Positions 1 through 9,972 of a stretch of 64,000 nucleotides of DNA are shown here, piece after piece. Both the position numbers and the translations under genes were made by a program. The stretch comes from Burkholderiaceae bacterium. GTDB lineage: Bacteria > Pseudomonadota > Gammaproteobacteria > Burkholderiales > Burkholderiaceae_B. The notes under the pieces were generated by a model that worked only from the letters and a program-made list of their open reading frames with translations, searched no databases and was not told the DNA's origin. The stretch's first letter is position 1, and the number at the start of each line of letters is the position of its first letter. The DNA lies in assembly GCA_030728985.1 (NCBI GenBank), contig JANQYI010000015.1, forward strand, positions 189,614-253,613. The letters run 5' to 3'.

Positions 1-293
1 TGAATGGCTTGCCAAATGCAATCTTTATGATCGACGTCGGTTACCACAAGATCGCTGTAGCCGAGGCCAACGCGCTCGGTATTCCCGTCGTTGCAGTCGT
101 CGACACAAACCATTCACCTGATGGCATCGATTACATCATTCCAGGTAATGATGATTCGGCCAAAGCAATCGCTCTTTATGCTGCAGGTGTGGCGGACGCT
201 GTGATTGCTGGTCGTGGCGACAACGTTAACGGCTTAGTCGAGGAATTGACTCAGGGCGAAGAATTCGTCGAAGTTGATCAGACTCAGGCTTAA
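1..293 (+). CDS. rpsB: 30S ribosomal protein S2, C-terminal part (cut by window start)
   Basis: Structural protein of the small ribosomal subunit that also helps dock S1. The visible frame runs from base 3 to a TAA at 291-293 and gives the last 96 residues of a protein usually about 250 long. The segment with [17 protein letters not shown] followed by [18 protein letters not shown] is the highly conserved C-terminal region of S2. The true start lies left of the window, so an internal TTG at 9 should not be taken as a start. It is followed 89 bases later by tsf, the classic rpsB-tsf pairing. Seen: the motifs and stop. Identification is very secure. Confidence 0.97.
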   Translation, partial: NGLPNAIFMIDVGYHKIAVAEANALGIPVVAVVDTNHSPDGIDYIIPGNDDSAKAIALYAAGVADAVIAGRGDNVNGLVEELTQGEEFVEVDQTQA

Positions 294-302
294 TTGCCAA
301 CA

Positions 303-359
303 GCACTCGATCGATGTCGAGTGCATTCTTACTACACCCTGTCCTAGCGGTTCAGGGTG
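303..359 (+). promoter_or_regulatory. two hairpins between rpsB and tsf (attenuator or processing site)
   Basis: Two perfect inverted repeats lie in the 89-base gap. GCACTCGA (303-310) pairs with TCGAGTGC (317-324) around a 6-base loop; CACCCTG (335-341) pairs with CAGGGTG (353-359) around an 11-base loop. Neither is followed by a T-run, so they look like partial attenuators or RNA-processing and stability elements between S2 and EF-Ts rather than full terminators. The role is inferred from position only. Confidence 0.5.
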
Positions 360-382
360 CTTTCACTGATACTGGAGCAAAC

Positions 383-1261
383 ATGGCTGATATAACCGCC
401 GCAATGGTCAAAGAGTTGCGAGAAAAAACAGACGCACCCATGATGGAGTGCAAGAAAGCGTTGACTGAAGCCTCTGGAGATATGGCGCGCGCTGAGGAAA
501 TTCTACGTGTCAAATTGGGTAGCAAAGCAAGCAAGGCTGCCAGCCGTGTCACAGCAGAAGGCTTGATTGGCCTCTATATCTCCCCGGATGCCAAAAAAGG
601 TGCCGTCATTGAAGTCAACTGCGAAACCGATTTCGTCGCTAAAAATGATGACTTTGTCGCATTTGTTGCAAATTTAGCCAAATTAGTCGCCACAGAAGGT
701 GTCGGTGACGTCGCAGCCTTGTCAGCCGCACCGATGGCTGACGGTACGGTTGACACCGTTCGTACGGCTCTGATCGGCAAAATCGGAGAAAACATTTCGA
801 TTCGCCGTTTTCAGCGCTACGATTCACCCAACAAACTCTCTAGCTACGTGCATAGTGGCAAAATTGGTGTGCTGGTTGAGTTTTCTGGCGCAGACGAAGT
901 GGGTAAAGACCTGGCCATGCACATTGCGGCGACTAAGCCTCGTGCCGTTGATGAAACTGGCGTTTCTGAGACTGACAAAGAAACTGAGCGTTCGGTCGCA
1001 CGTCAAAAGGCTGCCGAATCTGGCAAACCTGCTGAAATCGTAGAAAAAATGGTAGAAGGCGCCGTTCAGAAATTCCTGAAAGAGGTCGCGCTTCTTTCCC
1101 AGCCCTTTGTCAAGAACGATAAGCAAACGGTTGCCCAGATGCTCAAGGAAAAATCCTCTGCGATCACAGGGTTTTCCCTATTCGTGGTTGGTGAAGGAAT
1201 CGAAAAGAAAACCAGCGACTTTGCCGCCGAAGTGGCCGCAGCCGCTGCCGGTAACGCATGA
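383..1261 (+). CDS. tsf: Elongation factor Ts
   Basis: Guanine-nucleotide exchange factor that recycles EF-Tu from its GDP form in the cytoplasm. The protein is 292 residues, normal for the family. The N-terminal UBA-like domain begins [20 protein letters not shown] and contains the conserved MMECKKAL; the core carries [12 protein letters not shown], the EF-Ts signature that contacts EF-Tu. The start is the ATG at 383, preceded by a GGAG sequence about 6 bases upstream; the frame is open further upstream but that stretch is the rpsB-tsf leader, not family sequence. It sits between rpsB and pyrH, as in most proteobacteria. A strong hairpin follows 10 bases after the stop. Confidence 0.97.
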   Translation: MADITAAMVKELREKTDAPMMECKKALTEASGDMARAEEILRVKLGSKASKAASRVTAEGLIGLYISPDAKKGAVIEVNCETDFVAKNDDFVAFVANLAKLVATEGVGDVAALSAAPMADGTVDTVRTALIGKIGENISIRRFQRYDSPNKLSSYVHSGKIGVLVEFSGADEVGKDLAMHIAATKPRAVDETGVSETDKETERSVARQKAAESGKPAEIVEKMVEGAVQKFLKEVALLSQPFVKNDKQTVAQMLKEKSSAITGFSLFVVGEGIEKKTSDFAAEVAAAAAGNA

Positions 1262-1271
1262 TTTTGTATTT

Positions 1272-1306
1272 AAAGCCGGGCGGCGCATCATTGGCCGCCC
1301 GGCTTT
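1272..1306 (+). terminator. 13-bp GC-rich hairpin after tsf
   Basis: AAAGCCGGGCGGC (1272-1284) pairs perfectly with GCCGCCCGGCTTT (1294-1306) around a 9-base loop. The T-run is only three bases, so termination may be partial and part of the transcription may continue into pyrH, whose start is 46 bases further on. Confidence 0.6.
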
Positions 1307-1351
1307 CGCATACACTTTAACTGTGTTTAACACTCCGGAATGAATCCCCAT

Positions 1352-2068
1352 ATGACCAGCAGAATGCACAAACGAGTCCTTCTCAAACTGTCTGGCGAAG
1401 CATTGATGGGTGATGATGCCTTTGGTATCAATCGTGCCACGATCATGCGCATGACGGACGAGGTTGCCGAAGTCGCCGAAATGGGCGTTCAACTTGCCAT
1501 TGTGATTGGCGGTGGAAATATTTTCCGGGGGGTAGCGCCTGGAGCCCAAGGCATGGATCGTGCGACTGCCGATTACATGGGTATGATGGCGACGGTTATG
1601 AATGCGCTCGCTCTGCAGGATGCACTCAAGCACCGCGGTGTCGATGCTCGCGTTCAGTCTGCGCTTAATATCGAGCAAGTAGTTGAACCTTACATTCGCC
1701 CTAAAGCATTACGCTACCTCGAAGAAGGTAAGGTGGTTATTTTTGCCGCAGGGACAGGCAACCCATTTTTTACAACGGATACAGCTGCTGCGCTTCGTGG
1801 CGCAGAAATTGGTGCCGAGGTCGTACTCAAAGCTACAAAAGTCGATGGCATTTATAGTGCTGATCCCCAAAAAGACCCTGCCGCGACGCGCTACACGCGC
1901 ATCAGTTTTGACGAAGTCATTGTCAAACGACTAGAGATCATGGATGCCACGGCTTTCGCGTTATGTCGCGACCAGAAGCTTCCAATCAAGGTATTTTCAA
2001 TTAATAAATCCGGTGCGTTACGTCGCGCCGTTAGTGGGGAGGACGAGGGCACCCTCGTTCACGTCTAA
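1352..2068 (+). CDS. pyrH: UMP kinase
   Basis: Hexameric cytoplasmic kinase converting UMP to UDP, the committed step to UTP and CTP. The product is 238 residues in the amino-acid-kinase fold: [14 protein letters not shown] (phosphate loop), [10 protein letters not shown], the long [18 protein letters not shown] helix that distinguishes PyrH, and [19 protein letters not shown] in the nucleotide site. Two starts are possible, ATG 1340 (four residues longer) and ATG 1352. I prefer 1352 because [13 protein letters not shown] aligns better with relatives, although neither has a good Shine-Dalgarno. It is followed at 10 bases by frr. The order tsf-pyrH-frr-uppS-cdsA is conserved. Confidence 0.96.
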   Translation: MTSRMHKRVLLKLSGEALMGDDAFGINRATIMRMTDEVAEVAEMGVQLAIVIGGGNIFRGVAPGAQGMDRATADYMGMMATVMNALALQDALKHRGVDARVQSALNIEQVVEPYIRPKALRYLEEGKVVIFAAGTGNPFFTTDTAAALRGAEIGAEVVLKATKVDGIYSADPQKDPAATRYTRISFDEVIVKRLEIMDATAFALCRDQKLPIKVFSINKSGALRRAVSGEDEGTLVHV

Positions 2069-2078
2069 AGGACAAACG

Positions 2079-2639
2079 ATGAGTATCGCGGACATTCAAA
2101 AGTCGGCCGAAAGCCGAATGGGTAAGTCTCTTGAAACACTCAAGGCAAACCTTGCCAAAATTAGAACGGGTCGTGCCCACACAGGGATTTTGGATCATGT
2201 TCAGGTTGAGTATTATGGTTCGCCTGTGCCCATTAGCCAAGTCGCCAACGTCACGCTGATGGATGCGCGCACCCTGAGTGTGTCCGTATGGGAAAAAAAC
2301 CTTGGCGCAGCCGTTGAAAAAGCGATTCGCGATTCCGACCTTGGTTTAAATCCAGTCGGGATGGGTGACAGTATTCGCGTTCCAATGCCCGCGCTGACCG
2401 AGGAGCGCCGTCGTGACTTGAACAAGGTCGTGAAGTCTGAAGGTGAGGATGCGAAAATTGCGATTCGTAATCTTCGGCGTGATGCAAACGAAGCTTTTAA
2501 AAAGCTCGTTAAAGAAAAAGAAATTTCAGAGGACGATGAGCGTCGCGCTCAAGACCTCGTTCAAAAGCTGACAGATCGTTGTGTGGTGGAAATCGACAAA
2601 ATGATTGTGCAAAAAGAAGCTGAGATCATGACGGTTTGA
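2079..2639 (+). CDS. frr: Ribosome recycling factor
   Basis: Works with EF-G to split the post-termination ribosome. It has 186 residues, almost exactly the usual 185. Recognisable segments are [19 protein letters not shown] near the N terminus, the PLSQVA-like loop written here [16 protein letters not shown], and the helical end with [17 protein letters not shown]. The start is the ATG at 2079 with AAAGGA 8 bases upstream, ten bases after the pyrH stop. The frame is open upstream, through pyrH in another phase, but that part is not family sequence. Confidence 0.97.
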   Translation: MSIADIQKSAESRMGKSLETLKANLAKIRTGRAHTGILDHVQVEYYGSPVPISQVANVTLMDARTLSVSVWEKNLGAAVEKAIRDSDLGLNPVGMGDSIRVPMPALTEERRRDLNKVVKSEGEDAKIAIRNLRRDANEAFKKLVKEKEISEDDERRAQDLVQKLTDRCVVEIDKMIVQKEAEIMTV

Positions 2640-2651
2640 TCCGTCTTTCCT

Positions 2652-3416
2652 ATGGTCACAAGCTCAACAATCGAGATCCCCACGACAACGTCTGTTCCAC
2701 AGCACGTCGCTATCATCATGGATGGCAACGGTCGGTGGGCTTCCAAGCGCCTTTTACCTCGCACGGCGGGTCATGCCCGTGGCGTTCAGTCCGTGCGCTC
2801 CGCGGTTGAGACCTGCGGGACACTTGGCGTTCGTTATTTGACACTGTTTGCGTTCAGCTCTGAAAACTGGCGACGTCCCGCCGAAGAAGTGTCATTGCTC
2901 ATGCGTTTGTTTGTACAAGCGCTAGAGCGCGAAGTGTCGCGCCTTCAACATCAAGGCGTTCGATTGCGCGTCATTGGTGATCTTTCTGCTTTTGAGCCCA
3001 AATTGCAAGATCTCATTGCGCAGGCCCAGGCCAAAACAGCCCACAATGATCAGCTTCACCTCACGATCGCTGCCAACTACGGCGGTCGTTGGGATATGTT
3101 GCAAGCCATGCAAAAAATGATGTTTGCCAACCCTGAGTTGGGTAAGCATCCTGAACGCATCGATGAGCACGCGCTATCGGAACATCTTTCGATGTCCTGG
3201 GCTCCTGAGCCTGATTTGTTTATTCGAACAGGCGGTGAGCAACGGGTTTCAAATTTTTTAATTTGGCAATTGGCTTATACAGAATTATTTTTTACTGAAT
3301 GTTACTGGCCTGATTTCAATGCAGAAGAATTAAAAAAAGCCTTCGAATGGTACCGCCTTCGCGAACGTCGCTTTGGTCGAACGAGCGCGCAAGTCAACAC
3401 GCTTTCGACGCGCTGA
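2652..3416 (+). CDS. uppS: Undecaprenyl diphosphate synthase (cis-prenyltransferase)
   Basis: Condenses eight isopentenyl diphosphates onto farnesyl diphosphate to make the C55 lipid carrier for peptidoglycan and O-antigen synthesis. The protein is 254 residues. The catalytic loop [10 protein letters not shown] with its Asp (about residue 23) lies near the N terminus. [10 protein letters not shown] and the C-terminal [20 protein letters not shown] give the substrate-binding Arg and the dimer-interface motif. It sits 12 bases after frr and 5 bases before cdsA, so is certainly co-transcribed with them. Confidence 0.96.
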   Translation: MVTSSTIEIPTTTSVPQHVAIIMDGNGRWASKRLLPRTAGHARGVQSVRSAVETCGTLGVRYLTLFAFSSENWRRPAEEVSLLMRLFVQALEREVSRLQHQGVRLRVIGDLSAFEPKLQDLIAQAQAKTAHNDQLHLTIAANYGGRWDMLQAMQKMMFANPELGKHPERIDEHALSEHLSMSWAPEPDLFIRTGGEQRVSNFLIWQLAYTELFFTECYWPDFNAEELKKAFEWYRLRERRFGRTSAQVNTLSTR

Positions 3417-3421
3417 GATCT

Positions 3422-4264
3422 ATGCTCAAACATCGCATCCTAACAGCCATCGTTTTGTTGGTCATATTAGCGAGCGTTTTGTCGGTTTCTTCACCTTGGC
3501 CTTTTCTTGGTTTTTTAGCCATAACATGTGGGCTTGCAGGGTGGGAGTGGACCCGCATCACCCTAGAGCCTGGCTCAGCCATGCCCTCGGTGCTTGGGAC
3601 GATTATTTCGATTGTCGCGCTTGCGCAGGCCTATCTTTGGATAAATCAAGGCTCAAACAGCACAGTCCTTGTTCAACTATGCGCAGTGCTGAGTGTGTAT
3701 TTCTGGCTGACTGCCGTCAGCAGAGCTCTTTATCAAGCACAGGTCATTTCGAGAACCGCGCCATTTGCATGGAGTAGTTTCGCGCTCATCACGTTGTTCG
3801 CCACCTGGGGAGCGTTAACCGATCGTTTCCTCGAACATGGTGTTTTTTACGTAATCTCATTGCTCATCGTGGTGTGGGTCGCCGATATTGCTGCATACTT
3901 TGCTGGTCGAGCGCTGGGGCGTCACAAACTCGCGCCTGCGATTAGCCCCGGAAAAACACGAGAAGGTGCGGTCGCTGGCATCGTGGGTGTTTTAATCTGG
4001 GTATTGATTTCCGCGCAATGGCAAGGTAGCTTTGGTGCTGATTTAATGCATCACTGGGGACTTGTAGGCACAATATTTCTCGCGATCTTACTCGCGATTT
4101 TTTCAATTGTTGGCGACCTTTTCGAGTCGCTACTCAAACGAAGAGCCGGGGTTAAAGACTCCAGCCAATTACTTCCCGGTCATGGCGGTGTCTATGATCG
4201 CATCGATGCCGTGGTAGCAGTCGTTCCACTCGCATATTTGCTTACAGGAGGTTGGAAACTTTGA
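3422..4264 (+). CDS. cdsA: Phosphatidate cytidylyltransferase
   Basis: Integral membrane enzyme making CDP-diacylglycerol from CTP and phosphatidic acid, the branch point for all phospholipids. The 280-residue product has about eight hydrophobic helices, beginning [16 protein letters not shown]. It ends with the family signature [20 protein letters not shown], whose Lys, Asp and GHGG residues bind metal and substrate. The start ATG at 3422 follows the uppS stop by 5 bases. Its TGA stop (4262-4264) overlaps the TTG start of dxr, so the two are translationally coupled. Confidence 0.95.
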   Translation: MLKHRILTAIVLLVILASVLSVSSPWPFLGFLAITCGLAGWEWTRITLEPGSAMPSVLGTIISIVALAQAYLWINQGSNSTVLVQLCAVLSVYFWLTAVSRALYQAQVISRTAPFAWSSFALITLFATWGALTDRFLEHGVFYVISLLIVVWVADIAAYFAGRALGRHKLAPAISPGKTREGAVAGIVGVLIWVLISAQWQGSFGADLMHHWGLVGTIFLAILLAIFSIVGDLFESLLKRRAGVKDSSQLLPGHGGVYDRIDAVVAVVPLAYLLTGGWKL

Positions 4265-5457
4265 CGCCTGTTCGCATCACCATACTCGGCTCTACGGGAT
4301 CTATCGGACTCAATACCCTTGATGTGATCGCTCGACATCCTGATCGCTTTGTCGTGTACGCGCTTTCAGCACACTCACGTATCGAGCAACTCGCGGCGCA
4401 GGCCTTACAAACCAGGGCGCGTGTTGTGATTGTCCCGACCGACCAAGCTGCCGCAGTATTTAAAACCGCATGGCCGGCAGGCGTTCTTCCTCCGGAAATC
4501 CGTGTAGGCCAACAGGCCCTCGCTGACACAGCAGCCGAAGCACATACCGATGTGGTGATGGCCGCTATTGTCGGTGCGGCGGGCCTTCCATCAGCCTTGG
4601 CTGCAGCGCAGGCAGGCAAACGTGTTTTGCTGGCGAACAAAGAAGCCTTGGTCGCGGCGGGCTCTTTATTTATGGCTGCCGTCAAAGAGAGCGGGGCGGA
4701 ACTGCTTCCCATCGATAGTGAACACAACGCTATTTTTCAATGTTTACCTCACGACAATAGGGCAAGCGCTCCGACCGGCCCATGCGCAGGTGTCAGAAGA
4801 TTGATTCTGACAGCTTCCGGCGGTCCATTTCGGACAAAAAAATGGCATCAACTGACCGACATTACGCCCGACCAAGCCTGTGCTCACCCTAATTGGAGCA
4901 TGGGAAGAAAAATATCCGTCGACTCCGCAACCATGCTTAACAAAGGTCTCGAAGTGATCGAGGCGCATTGGTTGTTCGCGATGCCTGCAGACCGTATTCA
5001 TGTCGTGATTCATCCACAAAGCGTGGTTCACTCCATGGTTGAATACGAGGACGGCTCAGTTCTCGCGCAACTTGGACAACCTGACATGCGTACACCGATT
5101 GCCTACGGATTAGGTTTCCCCGAACGGATCGCATCCGGTGTAGGGATTCTCGATCTAGCGCTTGCAGGGCGACTGGATTTTGAACAACCCGATCTTGAGC
5201 AGTTTCCGTGTCTAAAATTATCTTTCGAAGCTTTACGTTGCGGACAAGGTGCGTGTATATCCCTCAACGCAGCAAATGAGATTGCGGTCGCCGCCTTTTT
5301 AGGTGGCAAACTCGCTTATACCGATATTGCCTCAATGATTGAAAGCACGCTGACCTGGCATGCGGGTCAGACTTTTAGGGCATTGACGTCATTGGATGAA
5401 GTCATGGCCTTGGATGCCGAGGCGCGTCTGCGCGCAACAAAATGGATGTCGACCTGA
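4261..5457 (+). CDS. dxr: 1-deoxy-D-xylulose 5-phosphate reductoisomerase
   Basis: Second step of the MEP isoprenoid pathway: NADPH-dependent rearrangement and reduction of DXP to MEP, the target of fosmidomycin. The NADPH loop [16 protein letters not shown] opens the protein. [11 protein letters not shown] and the metal site [12 protein letters not shown] follow, then [19 protein letters not shown] in the catalytic domain. The start is a TTG at 4261, placed 9 bases after a perfect AGGAGG (4246-4251); this gives 398 residues, the usual length. A second TTG at 4252 is too close to the Shine-Dalgarno. The start overlaps the cdsA stop by four bases. Confidence 0.96.
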   Translation: MTPVRITILGSTGSIGLNTLDVIARHPDRFVVYALSAHSRIEQLAAQALQTRARVVIVPTDQAAAVFKTAWPAGVLPPEIRVGQQALADTAAEAHTDVVMAAIVGAAGLPSALAAAQAGKRVLLANKEALVAAGSLFMAAVKESGAELLPIDSEHNAIFQCLPHDNRASAPTGPCAGVRRLILTASGGPFRTKKWHQLTDITPDQACAHPNWSMGRKISVDSATMLNKGLEVIEAHWLFAMPADRIHVVIHPQSVVHSMVEYEDGSVLAQLGQPDMRTPIAYGLGFPERIASGVGILDLALAGRLDFEQPDLEQFPCLKLSFEALRCGQGACISLNAANEIAVAAFLGGKLAYTDIASMIESTLTWHAGQTFRALTSLDEVMALDAEARLRATKWMST

Positions 5458-5515
5458 TCTGGCACGATACGTTGTCAACCTCTTTATGAGTGTTTGCACT
5501 TAACAATTTTTTGGC

Positions 5516-6901
5516 ATGACTATGCTCACGACGCTCCTCTCTTTTTTTGTGACTCTCGGCATCCTCATCACGTTTCATGAGCTCGGTCACTATTGGGTCG
5601 CGCGCTGGTGCGGCGTTCGCGTTTTGCGCTTTTCAGTTGGTTTCGGAAAGGTGTTGATTAAGCGTGTCGACAAAAACGGAACCGAATGGGCGCTATCAGC
5701 GATTCCTTTGGGTGGCTACGTCAAAATGCTCGATCAAGACGATTTGAGTCCCACAGCAGGGGATTCCCACAATCGCACATCCGGTCAGCTCCCTAAGCCG
5801 ATTGAACCCGATCCGAGAGGCTCTAGTTTTGAATCTCAGCCTGTCTCTAAACGCTTCGCGATCGTCGCAGCCGGTCCTCTTTTTAACTTGATACTCGCAG
5901 TATTTCTTTACGCCGGAATTAATTTTGTAGGGTCCCAAGAGCCCGAAGCAATTTTGGCTCCGCCCGCCATCGGTTCTCCTGCTGCACAAGCGGGTCTTCA
6001 GGGTGGTGATAAAGTCATTGCGATTAACCAGACACCCATTGCCTCATGGTCGCAATTACGGTGGAATTTATTACAACTTTTCGCAGATGGTGGTGAAGCG
6101 CAAGTCACGATTGACCAAGGCGGCTCAAGACTGAACCGTACCCTGACGTTGCCCGCACTGGCCGATCCCTCACAGGCTGATCCGATGAGAGATTTGGGAC
6201 TGGGTCTTGCCAGTGGTCCCCCCTTTGTGCGCGGCGTGGTCCCTGGAAGTGTTGCCCAGCGAACAGGTCTAGAAACTAAGGATAAAATAGTCCGAGTTGG
6301 TGACATTAACCATCCTGACACAGGGACCTTTATTCGTTTCATCCAAAAAAATGCTGGGCGAGAAGTCGCAATCGGTGTTGACAGGGCAGGTCAAGAGATT
6401 AAGTTTTCTTTAATTCCGGCATCTTTCACACTGGATGATGGTCAGGTTGTGGGACGCGCAGGCATTCTGTTAGGCGCCGACGTCGCCATGGTCAATGTCC
6501 GTTACGGTCCGGTCGATAGTTTGATCAATGGTGCAGTCAAAACCTTTGATACGGCTTGGTTTTCACTTCGGATGATGGGTCGAATGATCACCGGAGATGT
6601 TTCTCTGAAAAACATCAGCGGACCCGTGACGATTGCGGACTATGCAGGACAGTCTGCAAAAATTGGCTGGGCTGCATACATTGCCTTCTTAGCCTTAGTG
6701 AGCGTGAGTCTTGGCATTCTTAATTTACTGCCCATCCCCATGCTAGACGGAGGGCATCTACTGTATTATCTAGTCGAGATACTGCGAGGTAAACCTGTTT
6801 CTGCGAATGTGATGGAGTGGGGTCAAAAAATTGGCTTCAGCATGCTCGCCGGACTCATGGGACTTGCGTTATTTAACGATTTCATTCGCATTTTCAGCTA
6901 A
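5516..6901 (+). CDS. rseP: Site-2 intramembrane metalloprotease RseP
   Basis: Inner-membrane zinc protease that completes the cleavage of the anti-sigma factor RseA to release sigma-E, and clears signal-peptide remnants. The 461-residue protein has HELGH (residues 21-25) in the first membrane helix, two PDZ domains in the middle (about 115-300), and the third zinc ligand in LLPIPMLDGGHLLYY near the C terminus. The start could be ATG 5516 or ATG 5522; no strong Shine-Dalgarno decides it. Its position between dxr and bamA groups envelope-stress proteolysis with outer-membrane assembly. Confidence 0.95.
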   Translation: MTMLTTLLSFFVTLGILITFHELGHYWVARWCGVRVLRFSVGFGKVLIKRVDKNGTEWALSAIPLGGYVKMLDQDDLSPTAGDSHNRTSGQLPKPIEPDPRGSSFESQPVSKRFAIVAAGPLFNLILAVFLYAGINFVGSQEPEAILAPPAIGSPAAQAGLQGGDKVIAINQTPIASWSQLRWNLLQLFADGGEAQVTIDQGGSRLNRTLTLPALADPSQADPMRDLGLGLASGPPFVRGVVPGSVAQRTGLETKDKIVRVGDINHPDTGTFIRFIQKNAGREVAIGVDRAGQEIKFSLIPASFTLDDGQVVGRAGILLGADVAMVNVRYGPVDSLINGAVKTFDTAWFSLRMMGRMITGDVSLKNISGPVTIADYAGQSAKIGWAAYIAFLALVSVSLGILNLLPIPMLDGGHLLYYLVEILRGKPVSANVMEWGQKIGFSMLAGLMGLALFNDFIRIFS

Positions 6902-6988
6902 GGCAATTCTGACTTAAAATCAGTGTTGCGCTTTTTGATTTATTCAGTTCGTGCTCAACTCACACAAGTTATTGAAGGATTACTCGGG

Positions 6989-9331
6989 ATGCTCGCTCGT
7001 TTGCCATATCTGTACGACAAAGCCCTGCGCTCATTAAGGCATGCCTTGTGTCAGGTGCTGCTGCTGGTAACTGTGTGCATTCCCTATGCTGCCCAAGCAT
7101 TCCAACCTTTTGTTGTCAGCGATATTCGAGTCGAAGGAATGCAGAGAACGGAGCCAGGCTCCATTTTTGCGCAACTCCCTTTCAAAGTGGGCCAGCGCTT
7201 CACTGAAGAGCTCGCAACAGAGTCCGTCAGAAAACTTTACGCAACCGGTCTTTACGCAGATGTGCGGATTCAAACTGCCAATCGCGTAGTCGTTGTCGTC
7301 GTACAGGAACGTCCCACGATTGCGGCGATCACCTTTACCGGCATGAAAGAGTTTGAAACCGACGCTATTCTCGGAAACCTCAAGCAGGTGGGGTTTTCTC
7401 AAGGCCGCGTATTTGATCAGTCTATGCTAGAGCAGGCCCAGTTTGAGTTGCGCCAAGCATACCTTAACAAAGGCAAATACGCTGTCGAGATTTCTCCGAC
7501 CGTCACACCTTTGCCGCGTAATCGTGTGGGTGTCAATTTTGACCTCTTCGAGGGCGGTGTCGCGCGTATTCGTGAAATCAACATTGTCGGTAACAGCGCC
7601 TTTTCTCAAGGAAGGCTCCGAGACTTAATGTCACTCACAACACCCGGTTGGTTGACCTGGTATACAAGCACCGACAAATATTCTCGCGAAAAACTTGAAA
7701 AAGACGTCGAAGCTATCAAGTCCTTCTACCTTGACCGCGGCTTTCTTGAATTCAAGATCGAACCTCCACAAGTCACTATTTCTGGTGATCGCCAAGACAT
7801 CTACATCACGTTAACGATTAGCGAAGGCAAACCCTACACTATTTCCGAAGTCAAATTGGCAGGAGATTTGCTAGGTTTAGAAAGTGAAATCAATCAACTC
7901 ATTCAGCTAAAAGCAGGTCAGATTTTCTCTGGTGCCAAGACGAACGCAACGGCAAAAGGCATTTCCGACTACCTAGGAGGTTTAGGTTACGCTTTTGCCA
8001 ACATCAATCCCAATCCAGTTTTAAACCGTGAAAATCAAACGGCCGAAATCACTTTTTACATCGACCCTAGCCGGCGCGTCTATGTTCGGCGAATTCAAGT
8101 TGTCGGCAATCATCGCTCCAAGGACGAGGTGATTCGTCGCGAAGTACGCCAAGCTGAGGCGGCTTGGTACGATGCGGGGAAAATTAAACTCTCGCGAGAT
8201 CGCTTGGATCGCGTCGGATACTTCAAAGAAGTCAAAGTCGGTACTGAACCTGTACCAGGCTCCCCCGATCAAGTGGATATCAATCTAACAGTTGATGAAA
8301 AACCAACGGGTACGTTGAATTTAGGTGTTGGTTATGGACAGGTCGATGGGGTGATTCTCTCGGCAGGCATTTCCGAAGAAAACGTCTTTGGTAGCGGAAC
8401 AAACTTAACACTTAACCTCAATACCGGAGCCGCGAATCGAAGTATTGTTTTAGCGCATACTGATCCGTACTTTACCAATGATGGCGTCAGTCGTACGAGC
8501 TCGATTTACTACCGTACGATGACGCCTTACTCTAACAATCCGGGTAACTATAAAGTCACGACTGGGGGTTTAGGCCTGAATTTTGGTGTCCCCATTACTG
8601 AATTTGACCGTATTTTCCTGGGCGTCAATCTCGAGCGCAACTCGATTGGGTTGTTCGATAATTCACCACTCGCTTATCGCGAATACGTCAGAAACTATGG
8701 TGAAACAACGACCGCCGCGATTCTCAATTTAGGCTGGTCCAAAGACAACCGCGATAGCGCCTTGAGTCCGACCAAAGGATCCTTTACTCGGCTCAAGCTA
8801 GATGTGGGAACGGGTAGTTTGGACTACTACCTATTTGGCGCTCAACATCAGACCTACTTACCCATTGGTCGTGACTTCACACTTGCTCTAAACGGCATGT
8901 TTGATTTCGGTAATAGTTACAAGACTGATTTACCTTACCCCATCATCAAAAACGTCTATGCAGGGGGTATCGGTACTGTTAGAGGTTATTCACAAAACTC
9001 ACTCGGACCTGTTGAGCCCTTGACGGGCACTTATCTCGGCGGCTCAAAGCGCGTAGTGGGTAATGTCCAATTTTTCCTGCCTTTCCCGGGTACCCAACAA
9101 GATCGCTCGCTACGTTGGTTTGCGTTTGCTGACGGTGGTCAGGTTTTTGGCGCTGACGGCTTTGGTAACGACACAGCGATCGACTTTGGACAAATGCGCT
9201 ACTCGGCTGGTATTGGTCTATCTTGGATTTCGCCCTTAGGTCCTTTGCAGTTGTCATTTGCCAGACCTTTGAATTCTAAGCCAGGTGACAACACGCAAAT
9301 CTTCCAGTTTCAAATTGGCACGGGTTTCTAG
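6989..9331 (+). CDS. bamA: Outer membrane protein assembly factor BamA
   Basis: Central Omp85 component that folds beta-barrel proteins into the outer membrane. The product is 780 residues from ATG 6989, which has GAAGGA 9 bases upstream; the frame continues upstream to a GTG at 6923, but the 6989 start gives a normal signal peptide ending CIPYAAQA before FQPF. Five POTRA domains fill roughly residues 30-430 (for example VSDIRVEGMQRTE and RRIQVVGNHRSKDE). The 16-strand barrel follows, with VRGY in the plug loop, and the chain ends in FQIGTGF with the terminal Phe expected of barrels. Neighbours are rseP and skp. Confidence 0.95.
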   Translation: MLARLPYLYDKALRSLRHALCQVLLLVTVCIPYAAQAFQPFVVSDIRVEGMQRTEPGSIFAQLPFKVGQRFTEELATESVRKLYATGLYADVRIQTANRVVVVVVQERPTIAAITFTGMKEFETDAILGNLKQVGFSQGRVFDQSMLEQAQFELRQAYLNKGKYAVEISPTVTPLPRNRVGVNFDLFEGGVARIREINIVGNSAFSQGRLRDLMSLTTPGWLTWYTSTDKYSREKLEKDVEAIKSFYLDRGFLEFKIEPPQVTISGDRQDIYITLTISEGKPYTISEVKLAGDLLGLESEINQLIQLKAGQIFSGAKTNATAKGISDYLGGLGYAFANINPNPVLNRENQTAEITFYIDPSRRVYVRRIQVVGNHRSKDEVIRREVRQAEAAWYDAGKIKLSRDRLDRVGYFKEVKVGTEPVPGSPDQVDINLTVDEKPTGTLNLGVGYGQVDGVILSAGISEENVFGSGTNLTLNLNTGAANRSIVLAHTDPYFTNDGVSRTSSIYYRTMTPYSNNPGNYKVTTGGLGLNFGVPITEFDRIFLGVNLERNSIGLFDNSPLAYREYVRNYGETTTAAILNLGWSKDNRDSALSPTKGSFTRLKLDVGTGSLDYYLFGAQHQTYLPIGRDFTLALNGMFDFGNSYKTDLPYPIIKNVYAGGIGTVRGYSQNSLGPVEPLTGTYLGGSKRVVGNVQFFLPFPGTQQDRSLRWFAFADGGQVFGADGFGNDTAIDFGQMRYSAGIGLSWISPLGPLQLSFARPLNSKPGDNTQIFQFQIGTGF

Positions 9332-9399
9332 AATGAATTGCAACCCCTTTTAATGGCACAATACTCACCTGTAATTTCGTTTAACGAGAGAATTAAATA

Positions 9400-9960
9400 A
9401 TGGCTGCAACTACTACCACCCAAGCACAAATGCGCACCACATTTGATGGCTTTGTCAAATCACCCCTGACTTGGTTCATCGCGATCTCTTGCCTGACTTT
9501 CGCCTTTGGCAATGTGGCCAATGCCCAAGGCTCCAAAATTGGCTTCGTCAATACTGAGCGTATTTTGAGAGACTCCGCGCCTGCCAAGACTGCGCAGACC
9601 AAGATTGAAGCAGAATTTAAAAAACGCGAAGAAGAAATACAGCGACTGGGTAACAACCTACGTACAGCAGCCCAAAAATTTGAAAAAGATGCGCCAGTGC
9701 TCTCCGAGTCAGACCGCAATAAGCGTCAACGTGAGTTAGCTAACATTGACGCGGACCTTCAGCGTAAACGTCGTGAGCTTCAGGAAGACTTTAATCGCCG
9801 TCGTAATGAAGAATTCGCCACCATTATTGAGCGTGCGAACACCGCAATTAAGCGTATTGCAGAGAAGGACAATTACGATATGATTCTGCAAGATGCCGTG
9901 ACTGTTAGCCCGCGCGTTGATATTACCGACAAGGTAATACAAGCGTTGGGTGCCAAATAA
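9400..9960 (+). CDS. skp: Periplasmic chaperone Skp/OmpH
   Basis: Holdase that carries unfolded outer-membrane proteins across the periplasm to BamA. The 186-residue protein has an unusually long N-terminal leader whose hydrophobic part (ISCLTFAFGNVANA) ends at a clear signal peptidase site before QGSKIGFVNTERIL. A long charged coiled coil follows (about residues 65-155), rich in Lys, Arg and Glu, which forms the tentacles of the trimer. The chain ends with VDITDKVIQAL, the conserved C-terminal strand. It is placed between bamA and lpxD as in most proteobacteria. Confidence 0.93.
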   Translation: MAATTTTQAQMRTTFDGFVKSPLTWFIAISCLTFAFGNVANAQGSKIGFVNTERILRDSAPAKTAQTKIEAEFKKREEEIQRLGNNLRTAAQKFEKDAPVLSESDRNKRQRELANIDADLQRKRRELQEDFNRRRNEEFATIIERANTAIKRIAEKDNYDMILQDAVTVSPRVDITDKVIQALGAK

Positions 9961-9972
9961 CAAGCCCGCTTC

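Noticed and set aside
6923-6988. GTG start for bamA adding 22 residues
   Set aside because: ATG 6989 has a GAAGGA at proper distance and gives a clean signal peptide; the longer form puts a second hydrophobic stretch before it.
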